Below are positions 20,576 to 31,458 of a stretch of DNA of 64,000 nt, in pieces (within the stretch, counting starts at the first letter, position 1; each line of letters starts with the position of its first letter). The stretch is from NCBI GenBank assembly GCA_024114885.1, contig CP099421.1, forward strand, positions 2,666,001-2,730,000, written 5' to 3'. A program made the translations under genes and the position numbers. The notes below the pieces were generated by a model. It had not been told where the DNA came from. It did not search any database and saw only the letters and a program-made list of their open reading frames with translations. The stretch is from Septoria linicola (Eukaryota > Ascomycota > Dothideomycetes > Mycosphaerellales > Mycosphaerellaceae).

Positions 20576-23500
20576 CTATCTTCCTCTCCCACCTATGCTC
20601 CCACCTCTCACGACACACTCCCATCTCCAGACATTTCCCTCTTCATCGCCAGTCCACACATCTCTCGCAACAGGCATGATAGCTGTGATCCTTGCCGCCT
20701 TCGTCACACTTCCGGCATCCATGAAATCGACATGTTGCAGCCTCTTCACCTGCCGCAAGAACCAGCTCCCATCGTTCAACGTAGTCAAAGCCCAGACGTT
20801 CGTCACACCATTCGCATGTCCCGTGAAGATAAGTTCTTTCTGCAAATACTCGTTACCCTGGCCTTCATAAAAGGCGCAGCATAGGATTTCTTCATCGTCG
20901 CGCTCGCATATCTTTTGCTCAACCAGAAGACGTCCATTCAATGTGTACAGCGAGACCTTTGCACCACGACAGAGTAATATGTGCCCAGACACGTTGCTGA
21001 CCCTCGCAGCTTGAACGGGCGGACCACCAGGAGGCAGCAAGACTCGGATACAGCTGAATCTGTTCAGGCCCCAAAGCAGAGCTTGTCCATCGGTAGAAAT
21101 AGAGAGGAGCGTGCTGAACACTCTGCTTGCAGCGAGTATCACAACCGAAGTCCTATGTCCGAAGAGGTACGTCTTGGGCGTAATCTCGATCAAGTCTTTG
21201 CTCTGTGTGACTTTCCAGACGCCAATCGTGCAATCTTGACCGCCCGTGATGAGCGTCTTGCTGTCCACGAACGTCGCCGCCATGACTGGGCCAACGTGCG
21301 TATTCTCGTAAAGTCCCATGGCACGTTTGCTATGAGCCGAAAAGAACCTAATGCTATTGTCTGCAAGACCCCATTGCATGTATCGCGTGCAGTCAGGAAG
21401 CACATTCAGTTTCAGTGGGCCACTGGCCAGGATTCGACCTTGTGTGGGTGCAAAGGTGAACTCTGCCACTTTCTCGCCAATGCTCATGTCAGGATCAGGT
21501 AGTCGGACAAGTGTGTCGGCGAGAGTGTCTAGCTTAGGCTCGGCTTGTTTGTCTGGCTCGTAGTATGGATGAGGTTTCTGGAAAAGTTGGTGGGGCGTTT
21601 GCCCAAAGGAGTGAATGATGCCAATGGTAGCAACATGTTCAACTCGATCATCAATCTTATCCAAATCTTTCGCACCAGCGTATGAAAGATGATTGAACAC
21701 ATTCGTTGCTTCAATCGCGGCCTCGCCTCGCTGCTTGTAGCCAAATATCAAGTCGATCCAGTCCGGGAGGTGTTGACTAACGTACGGACTTTCCAGCGCT
21801 TCTCGATGCCTGGCTATGAAGATTTGTGGATCATCTTTGGCCCACTTTGGCAGCTTGACATCATTCACGAGCTCTTGACTGACCTGCTTGGTGCCAAAAT
21901 CGTACTTGTTGATGTTACTCAAAAACTCGGGTAAATAGAAGAATTCTGGTGTCAGCTCACGGACATCGCTCATGGTATCTCGCGATGCCGATAGCCATGC
22001 TTTTTCGATGGAATCGAATAGTCTATCGGCATGATCGAAGTTCCCGCCTTGCAGTAGCAGATAAGACTGCACAAACGGCTGCAGGCGAATCAAGTATGAG
22101 CTGACGATCATCGCTGAGGAATAGTGCGTGCCATAGTGAAAAGACGGAGCATTCTGGTCGCCCATTTCAGCGAACTGCTTGTATCTGTCCTCGTATTCGG
22201 CCTCACGGAGAGGTGTCTGGCAGCCCATCGGCTTCGAGAAGTCCCGGAAAGTCTTTGGGTTCTCCAGATCAAGTTCTTCGCTTGTGTAATCAGCGAGTAC
22301 CCATGGAAATACTGGATACTGTGTCAAATCGTTGAAAGTCCTTCCGGCCATCGTGTTCACCAGCATGAGATACTGAAAGTTAGACATCTCGCCGCGCTGC
22401 CATCTCTTTGTGGCCGCGTGAGTCGGCCCGGAGTTGAAGAGGCTGTTGAATTTGGAACCGAGATTCTTTGGTGCTTCCTCTGGATTTCGAAGGGTGTCTA
22501 ATCGCCACGAGTCTTCACCAGCAAGCGATGACGTGCTGTAAATGTGCGGAGCTCGATTGACAATCGCATTGTGCAGATCGTCGCGCACTTTGGTGGACAT
22601 GCATGTGATCAGATAGCTTCTTCCATCACTGAAAAACACCTCGATGGAGACGTCTCTAAGCAGGAAGCGACGCTTAGATACACTCAAGACTTCTGCCCAG
22701 GTCCAGTGTCGCGTCTCTTGGTCACCGATTGCATGCTTAGTCCTCTGTGAGCCGATGTCTTTACCAGAGATCAGCTGCACGTATGGATCTCTTTCGTCTT
22801 CGGGTGCCTGGGTAACACTAACAATTTCGCCATCCGATCGCTGGAAGAAGTTGTCCTGCATGTAGAAGCACTTTTGGCCAACAACGACCAGACCTTCGCA
22901 GGCCTCTAGGCCCACGATACGTGATACGTTGTACAACTGCTGCACCATGTCACCGCGTTGTAAGCTTGTCATGACTTTACGATTCTTGTCCTCGATTATC
23001 CCATCCTCGTCCTCCTTTGGATCGTCCACCATCTCAAAGCCTCCTTCAAGCATCTGCGAGTCTGATATTGAGTCGCCTCTGGGGCGTGTTGCGCCGTTCT
23101 CAGCCACGATCTCCACCGTCTCATTTGATCCGTCAGTTGTAGAAGGAAGTGGTAGACCAGGAGTCAGAGGTGCAGGCGAGCCAATTGGCTCAGATTGAGA
23201 TCGCAAACGTGTGTCGATGGCGAGCTTTACGTTCGACACACGCTGCGAGCCTTTTCGTCGAGGCTCGAATGCTTGCTTGTGCTCGGCGGCCTCCGGCACG
23301 AGCCTTGTGCGCATGCGGTTGACAGCCTCCGTTTCGTCCAGCTGCCAACGTCTGATCGGTTCCGGATTGAGGCCACATGGTTGCGTCGTCCATTTGGCGA
23401 CTTTGGAGAATGCCGTGTTGAGCTGATTGAGGTTCTCATGATGATCCTGCTGGGCGCGCTGCAATTTGGCTCGTTCTTGCGCATGTACATTAGCACGCCA

Positions 23501-26500
23501 ATGGCTTGTCGAAATTTCGTAGCGGTGGATCGTATCGTCCGCGGAGGCTTCTTCAGCTTGCCATTGCTTCAGCTTCTCCCGTCTCTTGCTGAGCCGGTTC
23601 TTGGTAGTTTCTTCGGAACTTCGATTCTCAGTTTGAACAAAATCGTCCCATTGTTTGCTCAAAGAGTTGTAGAACACACTATCAAGCATATCGCGGTTGC
23701 TGTCTACCCAGCTTAAGAAGTCGTCGTCGTCCATTGATATCAGCTTCATGAAGCCTGTGGACAAATGGCGCTGCTCAGGACCCATTGTGTTAGTGAGCAT
23801 GGTTGCCGCCTCGGTCGGCTTCTGAACGAGTACCATACGCCAAAGTCTCGCGGCCCCTAAACGCACGGACTGCACGCTAGACACAAGCTTGTGATACAGC
23901 AAGTAGCAGATCAGCTTCGTGAACATAGACTCCTGGTTCTCGGAGGAGAACAATATTGTCTGCCAGTAGGTCATCTTCTCAAGGAACTTGCTGACGTCTT
24001 TCTCACCCGCGTCCTCGTTCAGCTCTGCAAGCCGCCATAATGTGGCCTTCAGAAAGACCACTCGTATCGCAGTAGTCGACTGACTGCACAACCTCACTGC
24101 TTTCACTTCTGCAATTCCTGGTTGCTGCAAGTGCTCCAGGATCTCCCCAGTGAAGTCCAGCAGGGGCTGAGCACCGTCAATGAACCAGCCTTCAGAAACC
24201 GCCTCCGCCATGTGCTGAGCGTAGCGAGCAAGATTTGTGAGCACTCTAGTCTCGGTCAAGAGGGTCTGATTTAGGCGAAGATGGCTTCCGAGCTGCGAAA
24301 GAGCATGCACAAGCACGTATGACTCGAAGTACGCTTGGTGCTCCTTGAAACCAGGAGGCACTTTCAGGAAAAGTCCAATGCCGCTGAACTTGTCCTTGTA
24401 ACACACTTGATCGATGAAAAGGGTGATGGCGAGTTCGAGTAGACTCTCTACCAGGGCATTGGCAACGTTTATCTTCACTGGATGTCCATTGTTCGGTGCC
24501 ATCGGTGCGTTAAACTGCGCGGGCGGTACTGCTAGCCGGTCGTTGACAAGGACGAATGACGAAAGTCTTCGTGGCGCAGGTACACGATTGGCGGCTCGCG
24601 GAGACGGCGTCCTTTTGCCTGAGCCATTATCATGAATGTTCAGACTGCGAACGGAGGGTGGGCGCTCGCCAAGAGAGTTGGAGTGCGGCCGCATTCTAAC
24701 TTCCTCGCCTTTGAAAGACAGCGCATCGGATTGTAGCTCTGTCTCGGCGGACAGTCTATCAGTTCCAGCGAGTAATGGAAACAGCACAAACAGTAGCTCC
24801 TGCAGATAGCGTGAGCTGACTGCGAATTCCCTGAAAGCGCCGCTTCTGTCATACAGCTCAGAGAAGAATTGTATGACATTCTTCAAGATGTTGCTCTCGG
24901 CATCAACAGCGGTCTCGTCTAATGCCACCTTTCGCAGGCCAGTCTCCAACATTGCGAAAATTACAGGTAGCATCTCAGCGTTGCTGATTCTCAATGTGTC
25001 ATCGACGCTCAGCAGCTCTACGAGGTGAAAGGCCGTAAATTCCTGGTGGAGCCATTCCGGCGGGACGTTGCGACCAAAAAGGATGGCCAAAGCCAAAGAC
25101 CATACCGAGGAGACTCTCCAAAAGGTTTTCAGTCGGGACTTTAGAATCAGGAAGCCGCCATTCTTGTCCATGAACTGCGTCACAAAATCTGAGCCCAGAG
25201 CAGAAACGGCTCTGCAAACAATGCTTAAGGTAAGCTCGACAACACGCTTGTCACTCTCGGAGAGAAGGTGAAGAAGCCATCGGCTCGTGGTGGCTTTTAC
25301 GAGACGTCGAATATTTGTTGAGGACGTTTCGTCACTGACAATTTCTGCGAGGAGTTCCAGAACGTGGATCGCCAGCTCGGAACGAGGGAGGCCCAATTTT
25401 GCTGTGGCCTGCTGTGGCCCACCTGGAGTCGATGGTCGCGAGGTCCGGGCACCTTTCGTCCAAGAACCGACCTTCTGTCGCAAGCCTACAGTGCCTGCAA
25501 AGCTGCGAGCCGGTGCGATCGGTAGTGCTCGTTCGTCGTGCAAACCCCAGGCAATAAACATCGCGAGTTCGCGGTACATACTTTGAGCTGCATGCCCATC
25601 GACGAGTGACTTGAGCGCTGGTATCATCAACTTCACGGCCTCCGCTGTCACATCTTCCGACTTTACCGCTTCGACCAGCTTCTTGACGCATCGCATTCTA
25701 GTCAGTCGTTTCTGGTTGAACAGGCTGTTGTGGTTGTCGACTGTGAAATCCGTAAACTGTTGATAGTACAAGCGCTGGGTCTCGATGTCGCACCTGCGCC
25801 ACGTGTCAAAGTCGATCAGAAGAACTCGATATGCCATTGGATTGACCAGCATGGACGTCTGAGGCGCGTCCTTGCGATAGCCAACAAATTCCAAGATCAT
25901 CTCCAGCAACAAACTAGGCAGTGCTTGACGATCCTCCAGGTTCAGCATAATTGCTGGGCGACGCGTAGAATTTGGTGCCCCAAGCTCAAAACCAAGCTTC
26001 TCCCTGATGATTACAGCAAGCAAGCCGAAGCCATGGCTCTTTTCCATGGCTTCGCTAATGCGCCAGCTGTCTTTGACACATTCGAAGAACGTTGCAGTGG
26101 CCCGAAGAAAAGCGTGTTTTGTCGTCGCCGTCTCGAGTAATTCTGCCAGCATGGGCAAAGAGCCAGAGAGACACCATGTGGCATCGTCCAGTCCACGAGG
26201 GACGACCACCAGCGGGTCGCCAATCAGGATTCCGGTGCCAAAGGAGCGACTCAATGCATCATTGAGCGAAACAACAGCAGTGTTGATGGCCACAGCTTTG
26301 GTGGACTGCTTGAGCTTCTGAAATCGTGGCAGGGCCTTTTGATCGAGTTCCAATTGGTCAGCTTGAGTGCTTGTCGTCACGGCTTCAAAGTCCAGTATCG
26401 CATGCGGATCTATTCCGAGGTAGATTCTTGACTCCGGCACAACTTCACTGCCTCGACCCTCTGTAGCTGTAACGATGTCCGACTTGTCACTCTTCTCGGG

Positions 26501-28165
26501 ATGGAGGATCTCGTTGTAGCGGTTGAGCTCGGATGATGCACTGTAGGTCAACAGAGGACCGAGGCAATCCTGCATGTTCCCAGTATAGCGAGCTCCGAGT
26601 CTATAGTGAACAGCCACGAACTCGTCCGACAGTGGCACGGCGTAGAGATGGGCATTGCCAAGTGACCACCTCGATGTAACAGCATTGGGCAGTGGCTCCA
26701 CGGCTACACCACGTGTGGTACCAAAGAATGCTTGCACAGGTCGATGCCGACGAGGGCCTGTAGGATCGGACTTGCTGGCCTCATCAGGCACCTCTGGGTA
26801 AGGCAGCCTGCGCTGCTCAGCATAGTTGCCATCAACATATAGCGATGCAATACTCTGGCTGGGATCGGCCGAGCTCTTTTTCTGCACAAGTGCAATGTGG
26901 TACCACCTTCCGGACAAGAATTCAGTGGACTTGAACCTTACGCTCGGGTTTGGCGCCCGAATCGATGTCTGCATGATCAGTTGGTGACTGTCCTTTTCCA
27001 GATACAGCAACACAAAGCAAGAGTGAGTTGAGTCGAAAGCGCCAAAGAGTGTAGTATGAGCGCGAGAGTCAAACTCGTCAACGCGGATCCATGCTGTTAA
27101 GGAAAAGCCTTGCGCAGGTGGGAATGCCCAACGTAGGCTTGGAATTTCGATAGCCGAGAAGCCATGAACGGAGATGTCAAATTGAACAAACGCAGGCTCT
27201 TTCGAGCTGCGCAAAAGTGAAAGGATGTCATCGCGTGCAGCACTTGAATTGCCTGCACTCTTGAACAGAAGGTGCACATCATCGAGGTGTGGGAAGCCAA
27301 AGTGAGCAAGTGAGAGCACCATACGTCTCAAGAGGTCGTGTACGTGGGCATCGACTGAGGAGGCAAGCGCTGCCTTGAGAACCTCCGTCAGCACTCCAGT
27401 ATGCCACAGAGCGATTGCATTGCTCGTCCGCACATTACAAGTGCCGAGCGCGTATTCCAATACTGTGGCAGCACAGCCACGGTCATACCCTCTGCTGTCA
27501 TTCCCAGTTATGCCAACAGCCAGTCTGATAGCGATCGCAAATGCATGTGGGTTCTTCAGAGACGAGACATGCCCCGGAAGCGCATCCTGAATACTTTCCT
27601 TTCTGCTCTTATCGGCCAGCAGATGGAAGTGCTCATCTTCCATAGCGCAGCCGAGCAATGCATCATAAATGCGACGGACGCCATCTTGACAGTCGACAGC
27701 GCTGTTATCCGCCAATGCTCGCTGAGTTCCGGCTAGAGAGATGTAGATGGCGTTCCACCCATTCGCGTGGTTGATGAAGTACCTTTGGTTGCCACTGTGA
27801 TGAGCTAAGGCTTTCGAAAGCAGGCGAAACAAACTTTCCATCAACACAGACAACGCAACATCAGCGATGTCATTATCTTGCGGTGAGGTGAGCCGAAGAT
27901 TGACATGCTGGAGTACCTCGAGTACTCTTTCAAAGCCGCCGCCACGCCGGAATGTATCCTTTGAAGAAGGTTGTGATGCCAGGTCTTGCCGCAATTCCAC
28001 CGCGACATCTGACAGGCGCGTGAACTCGTCACTGCTTGAAGGACCGGGTTGAATGAAAAGTTTTTGAATGAGTGCGGCAGCGTCTGAGGCTTGCTCATCA
28101 GCGTTGAGGCCTCTGGACACAGCCCGTAGCCTGCCCAGCTGGCCTACGCGCAACTGCAAGGCCAT
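20576..28165 (-). CDS. bph1: BEACH-WD40 protein (Bph1/Lvs/neurobeachin family)
   Basis: A single uninterrupted frame of 2,529 residues, starting MALQLRVGQLGRL. The order of parts is that of the family: a helical armadillo-like N half, a concanavalin/LamG-like domain near 330-520, a PH-like domain near 1725-1860, the BEACH domain near 1905-2190 (with LVNTMAGRTFNDLTQYPVFP and NKYDFGT), and C-terminal WD repeats from about 2290 (for example SISTDGQALLWGLN). Relatives act in membrane fission, lysosome or vacuole size, protein sorting and autophagy. The WD propeller is short but the gene ends at a natural stop. It is divergent from the vacuolar protease gene at 28774, which fits but does not prove a shared vacuolar theme. 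Confidence 0.95.
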   Translation of the reverse strand: MALQLRVGQLGRLRAVSRGLNADEQASDAAALIQKLFIQPGPSSSDEFTRLSDVAVELRQDLASQPSSKDTFRRGGGFERVLEVLQHVNLRLTSPQDNDIADVALSVLMESLFRLLSKALAHHSGNQRYFINHANGWNAIYISLAGTQRALADNSAVDCQDGVRRIYDALLGCAMEDEHFHLLADKSRKESIQDALPGHVSSLKNPHAFAIAIRLAVGITGNDSRGYDRGCAATVLEYALGTCNVRTSNAIALWHTGVLTEVLKAALASSVDAHVHDLLRRMVLSLAHFGFPHLDDVHLLFKSAGNSSAARDDILSLLRSSKEPAFVQFDISVHGFSAIEIPSLRWAFPPAQGFSLTAWIRVDEFDSRAHTTLFGAFDSTHSCFVLLYLEKDSHQLIMQTSIRAPNPSVRFKSTEFLSGRWYHIALVQKKSSADPSQSIASLYVDGNYAEQRRLPYPEVPDEASKSDPTGPRRHRPVQAFFGTTRGVAVEPLPNAVTSRWSLGNAHLYAVPLSDEFVAVHYRLGARYTGNMQDCLGPLLTYSASSELNRYNEILHPEKSDKSDIVTATEGRGSEVVPESRIYLGIDPHAILDFEAVTTSTQADQLELDQKALPRFQKLKQSTKAVAINTAVVSLNDALSRSFGTGILIGDPLVVVPRGLDDATWCLSGSLPMLAELLETATTKHAFLRATATFFECVKDSWRISEAMEKSHGFGLLAVIIREKLGFELGAPNSTRRPAIMLNLEDRQALPSLLLEMILEFVGYRKDAPQTSMLVNPMAYRVLLIDFDTWRRCDIETQRLYYQQFTDFTVDNHNSLFNQKRLTRMRCVKKLVEAVKSEDVTAEAVKLMIPALKSLVDGHAAQSMYRELAMFIAWGLHDERALPIAPARSFAGTVGLRQKVGSWTKGARTSRPSTPGGPQQATAKLGLPRSELAIHVLELLAEIVSDETSSTNIRRLVKATTSRWLLHLLSESDKRVVELTLSIVCRAVSALGSDFVTQFMDKNGGFLILKSRLKTFWRVSSVWSLALAILFGRNVPPEWLHQEFTAFHLVELLSVDDTLRISNAEMLPVIFAMLETGLRKVALDETAVDAESNILKNVIQFFSELYDRSGAFREFAVSSRYLQELLFVLFPLLAGTDRLSAETELQSDALSFKGEEVRMRPHSNSLGERPPSVRSLNIHDNGSGKRTPSPRAANRVPAPRRLSSFVLVNDRLAVPPAQFNAPMAPNNGHPVKINVANALVESLLELAITLFIDQVCYKDKFSGIGLFLKVPPGFKEHQAYFESYVLVHALSQLGSHLRLNQTLLTETRVLTNLARYAQHMAEAVSEGWFIDGAQPLLDFTGEILEHLQQPGIAEVKAVRLCSQSTTAIRVVFLKATLWRLAELNEDAGEKDVSKFLEKMTYWQTILFSSENQESMFTKLICYLLYHKLVSSVQSVRLGAARLWRMVLVQKPTEAATMLTNTMGPEQRHLSTGFMKLISMDDDDFLSWVDSNRDMLDSVFYNSLSKQWDDFVQTENRSSEETTKNRLSKRREKLKQWQAEEASADDTIHRYEISTSHWRANVHAQERAKLQRAQQDHHENLNQLNTAFSKVAKWTTQPCGLNPEPIRRWQLDETEAVNRMRTRLVPEAAEHKQAFEPRRKGSQRVSNVKLAIDTRLRSQSEPIGSPAPLTPGLPLPSTTDGSNETVEIVAENGATRPRGDSISDSQMLEGGFEMVDDPKEDEDGIIEDKNRKVMTSLQRGDMVQQLYNVSRIVGLEACEGLVVVGQKCFYMQDNFFQRSDGEIVSVTQAPEDERDPYVQLISGKDIGSQRTKHAIGDQETRHWTWAEVLSVSKRRFLLRDVSIEVFFSDGRSYLITCMSTKVRDDLHNAIVNRAPHIYSTSSLAGEDSWRLDTLRNPEEAPKNLGSKFNSLFNSGPTHAATKRWQRGEMSNFQYLMLVNTMAGRTFNDLTQYPVFPWVLADYTSEELDLENPKTFRDFSKPMGCQTPLREAEYEDRYKQFAEMGDQNAPSFHYGTHYSSAMIVSSYLIRLQPFVQSYLLLQGGNFDHADRLFDSIEKAWLSASRDTMSDVRELTPEFFYLPEFLSNINKYDFGTKQVSQELVNDVKLPKWAKDDPQIFIARHREALESPYVSQHLPDWIDLIFGYKQRGEAAIEATNVFNHLSYAGAKDLDKIDDRVEHVATIGIIHSFGQTPHQLFQKPHPYYEPDKQAEPKLDTLADTLVRLPDPDMSIGEKVAEFTFAPTQGRILASGPLKLNVLPDCTRYMQWGLADNSIRFFSAHSKRAMGLYENTHVGPVMAATFVDSKTLITGGQDCTIGVWKVTQSKDLIEITPKTYLFGHRTSVVILAASRVFSTLLSISTDGQALLWGLNRFSCIRVLLPPGGPPVQAARVSNVSGHILLCRGAKVSLYTLNGRLLVEQKICERDDEEILCCAFYEGQGNEYLQKELIFTGHANGVTNVWALTTLNDGSWFLRQVKRLQHVDFMDAGSVTKAARITAIMPVARDVWTGDEEGNVWRWECVVRGGSIGGRGR

Positions 28166-28773
28166 TCTTGCGGCTTAAGGTGAAAGTACCGCATGGGCTC
28201 GTGCTGCGCATTCTGACATTTCCGGCCGTCGGGCTCATCAGTCCAGATTCGCTCGCGTGCCTGCCCGTGTAGCCCAAAAGTGTCGCGTGCAGAGCTGTTG
28301 ATGAGGATGACTTCTTTGTTCAGGATCCAACCAACGCGCGCGCCAAGGCTGCTATTCTGGGACTGGCTGTTTTCGACTGCAAACACAGAACGGAAGCAGC
28401 AGCCACGAATAGTAGTGAGCATAGGAGGTACCAAGTTACTGACAGTTGCACAAGACGGACTCCATACCACAAAGCCTCATCAGCTGATTCTTGCATCCAC
28501 TACATGAGACATGCCTCAAGACAGAGCCTCAGGCGGGCGTTGATGGTGCTTGCAGCCTACGTCACCAGCCGCTACCCCGGCTCGCGATAAGAAGGGCGCT
28601 CGTGACCCGGGCGTTGCCTCGCGTGACTACTGCCTCATCCGAGCTATCGAGCTTGTATCTGTCTCAACAGCTCCTCCTCCTCTTCACATCCTCCTCATCC
28701 TCTTTATCATCCCAATCTACTCCCCAATTTGTCTGTAAACCTCCCCTCAAGCTACAGCAGACACGCAGCAAAT
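28166..28773. promoter_or_regulatory. divergent promoter between BEACH and protease genes
   Basis: 608 bp between two start codons. A long CT-rich tract (about 28670-28710, CTCCTCCTCTTCACATCCTC-like) lies just before the protease leader, typical of a highly expressed fungal gene. No separate gene is seen. Confidence 0.5.
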
Positions 28774-30388
28774 ATGCGAGGCCTCATCTTAGCCGCCGCC
28801 GCCGCTGTGGCCTCCGCGTCACCGGTGATGGTCGACAGCATCCACAACGATGCAGCTCCCATCATCAGCTCCACCAACGCAAAGGAGATTCCTGGCAGCT
28901 ACATGATCAAATTCAAGAAGCATGTCACCACAATCGCCGCCGCCGACCACCACGATTGGGTGCAGGACATCCATCTCACTCAACAGAAGGCCAAGACCGA
29001 GCTCAGGAAGCGCTCGCAGTCACCCATGGTTGACGACATCTTCCATGGTCTGAAGCACACCTACAACATTGCCGGCAGCCTTCTCGGCTACGCTGGTCAC
29101 TTTGACGATGAGACCATTGAGCAGATTCGCCAACACCCAGATGTGAGTTCGCCGCCACCAGGCAGCCATCGCGGTTGGCGCAAGCCCGAGCTCTGAAACA
29201 GCTTCGGCACCGCCACGATAAGTGTTCAAAAGCTAATATATTGTGTCTGCACAGGTCGAGCTCGTAGAGAAGGATCAAGAGGTCCACACACTGGGCGACA
29301 AGCCAGAAGAGGTCGAGAAGAACGCTCCATGGGGCCTTGCTCGTATCTCGCACCGCGATAGCCTATCTTTCGGTACCTTTAACAAGTACCTTTACGCCGA
29401 AGATGGCGGTGAGGGTGTCGATGTTTACGTGATCGACACCGGTACCAACGTCGACCACGTCGACTTTGAAGGTCGTGCCTCGTGGGGCAAGACCATCCCA
29501 TCCGGTGATGAAGACAAGGATGGAAACGGACACGGCACTCACTGCTCCGGCACAGTCGCTGGCAAGAAGTACGGTGTCGCCAAGAAGGCTCACGTCAAGG
29601 CCGTCAAGGTCCTCCGCTCCAACGGCTCAGGCTCCATGTCCGATGTTGTCAAGGGTGTCGAGTACGCTGCTGAGCAGCACGCCGAGCAGGTCTCTATTGC
29701 GAAGAAGGGCAAAAGAAAGGGCTTCAAGGGCTCTGCTGCCAACATGAGCTTGGGCGGTGGCAAGTCTCCTCTCCTCGACCAGGCTGTCAACGCGGCCGTT
29801 GATGCTGGCATCCACTTTGCTGTCGCTGCTGGCAACGACAACGCCGACTCCTGCAACTACTCTCCAGCTGCCGCTGAGAACGCCGTCACTGTCGGTGCCT
29901 CCACTCTCGCTGATGAGCGTGCGTACTTCTCCAACTACGGCAAGTGCAACGACATCTTTGCTCCAGGTCTCAACATCCAGTCTACCTGGATCGGCAGCAA
30001 GTACGCCATCAACACCATCTCCGGTACCTCGATGGCATCTCCACACATTGCTGGTCTCCTCGCCTACCTTTTGTCGCTCCAGCCCGCCAAGGACTCTGCC
30101 TACGCTGTCGCTGAGATCTCCCCAAAGAAGCTCAAGAGCCACCTTATCTCGATCGCCACCGAAGACGCTCTTACTGATGTACCAAGCAACACCAAGAACA
30201 TCCTCGCCTGGAACGGTGGTGGTATCTCCAACTTCACCCAGATCGTTGAGGAGGGCAGCTATCGTGTCCACAAGACCGAGGACAAGCTTTCTGAGAAGAC
30301 CACCGAGTTTGCCGAGAAGTTCACTGAGCTCGAGCACAAGCTTGAGGCTGACATCAAGGACTTCCTCCGTGAGATCAAGAGCCAGTAA
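28774..30388 (+). CDS. prb1: vacuolar serine protease, subtilisin/proteinase K family (cerevisin type)
   Basis: Exons 28774..29142 and 29255..30388 (112-bp intron, GTGAGT..ACAG, phase 0) give 500 residues. The order is signal peptide (MRGLILAAAAAVASA), an I9 propeptide/inhibitor domain (about 40-130), then the S8 catalytic domain with D184 (VIDTG), H216 (GNGHGTHC), oxyanion N317 (AAGND) and nucleophile S382 (GTSMASP). A charged helical tail follows the domain. The sequence style matches fungal vacuolar proteases (Prb1/cerevisin, Alp2), which are matured in the vacuole and serve protein turnover and autophagy; the family also includes known fungal allergens. Vacuolar location is inferred from the family. 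All catalytic residues are intact. Confidence 0.94.
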
Positions 30389-31458
30389 ACGACTGATGAT
30401 TATAACACAACATGCCAGTGCATGAGCGCTGGTACATGTACACTCATATGGCACTGCTATATACCGAGAGTCTTGCAATGACGCTTGACACTCTGATGGA
30501 CAACTCGCACTGGAATTGCATAGATCAAGAATGAGGGGGCTGTATTATTGTGTCTGGTCAATTTGACGACCACTGGCATGGCGCTGGTAATTGACCAGGT
30601 TGCATTGTGGTGCATTGACTCGCATGAATAGCTAGGCAAAACACAATTGACGAACTTCGAAACATACTTTCTCCTGCTTCCTGTTTCTGACGGGATGATG
30701 TAGTGTCTGTTTCGTGCATGAGCTGGAGCTGGAGCTGGAGCTGAGCTGCAAACACGTGGTTGGTTCCAAGAATTGTGCTTCGCTGATGCTGTCTGCTGAA
30801 CCATTTCTGCGTTTCTGCCTGTCTCATTATTGAGTCGCTGCAGTCGATCGGGTTTCCACTTAGACCTTGTCGTCCTGTCACTGAGCTTGAAAGCGAGCGG
30901 GGCTGTCACGGAAGGCGCGACCTGAAGCCCACCTCACCTTTACCTCTCGTGTTCGAAAACTACTACCATTCAGAATAGACGGATATAGTGTACTGGAAGA
31001 CACTCAACAAGCCCACGCCTCAATCTAGTACGCTGTCGCTGTTCTATGGAGGAGCCCAGCGCCATGCCTCGAACTGCGCAGCCGGAATCAAAGCTACACA
31101 GAGCCGCCCACCTCTACCCAGACTCTTTCACATACTGTCGGGATATCTGCTGCGTCATTGCCCTAATCATCTCCCTGACCGACTCCCAGTCTCATTATCC
31201 AACGAGAAATATGTCGCTTCTGCTCGCGAAAACCAAATTTTCCACGCGTCGATGGCGTGCTCAGCTTGGGATCCACTCCACGACAAACAATTTCTCAGCG
31301 TCAACCTCATCAGATCACTTTTGACGAACGCGGACATGGCCGTGCGGTATTACATATGAGTATACATACAAGGCAGGTCTCGTGTGTCACACACTCTCTC
31401 TCTCGTATTTTCCTCTCCTTTTACTACTTGACCTTGACAGGACTTACGATCTAGCAAT
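30389..31458. other. intergenic, no gene seen
   Basis: About 1.07 kb with only short motif-free ORFs. It contains a small GGAGCT microsatellite at 30721 and the promoter of the UNC93-like gene, with a CT-rich stretch (about 31390-31425) before its ATG. Confidence 0.55.
30721..30748 (+). repeat. (AGCTGG)n microsatellite
   Basis: About four units of a six-base repeat, AGCTGG, ending in a shortened AGCTG copy. It is non-coding as far as can be seen. Confidence 0.8.
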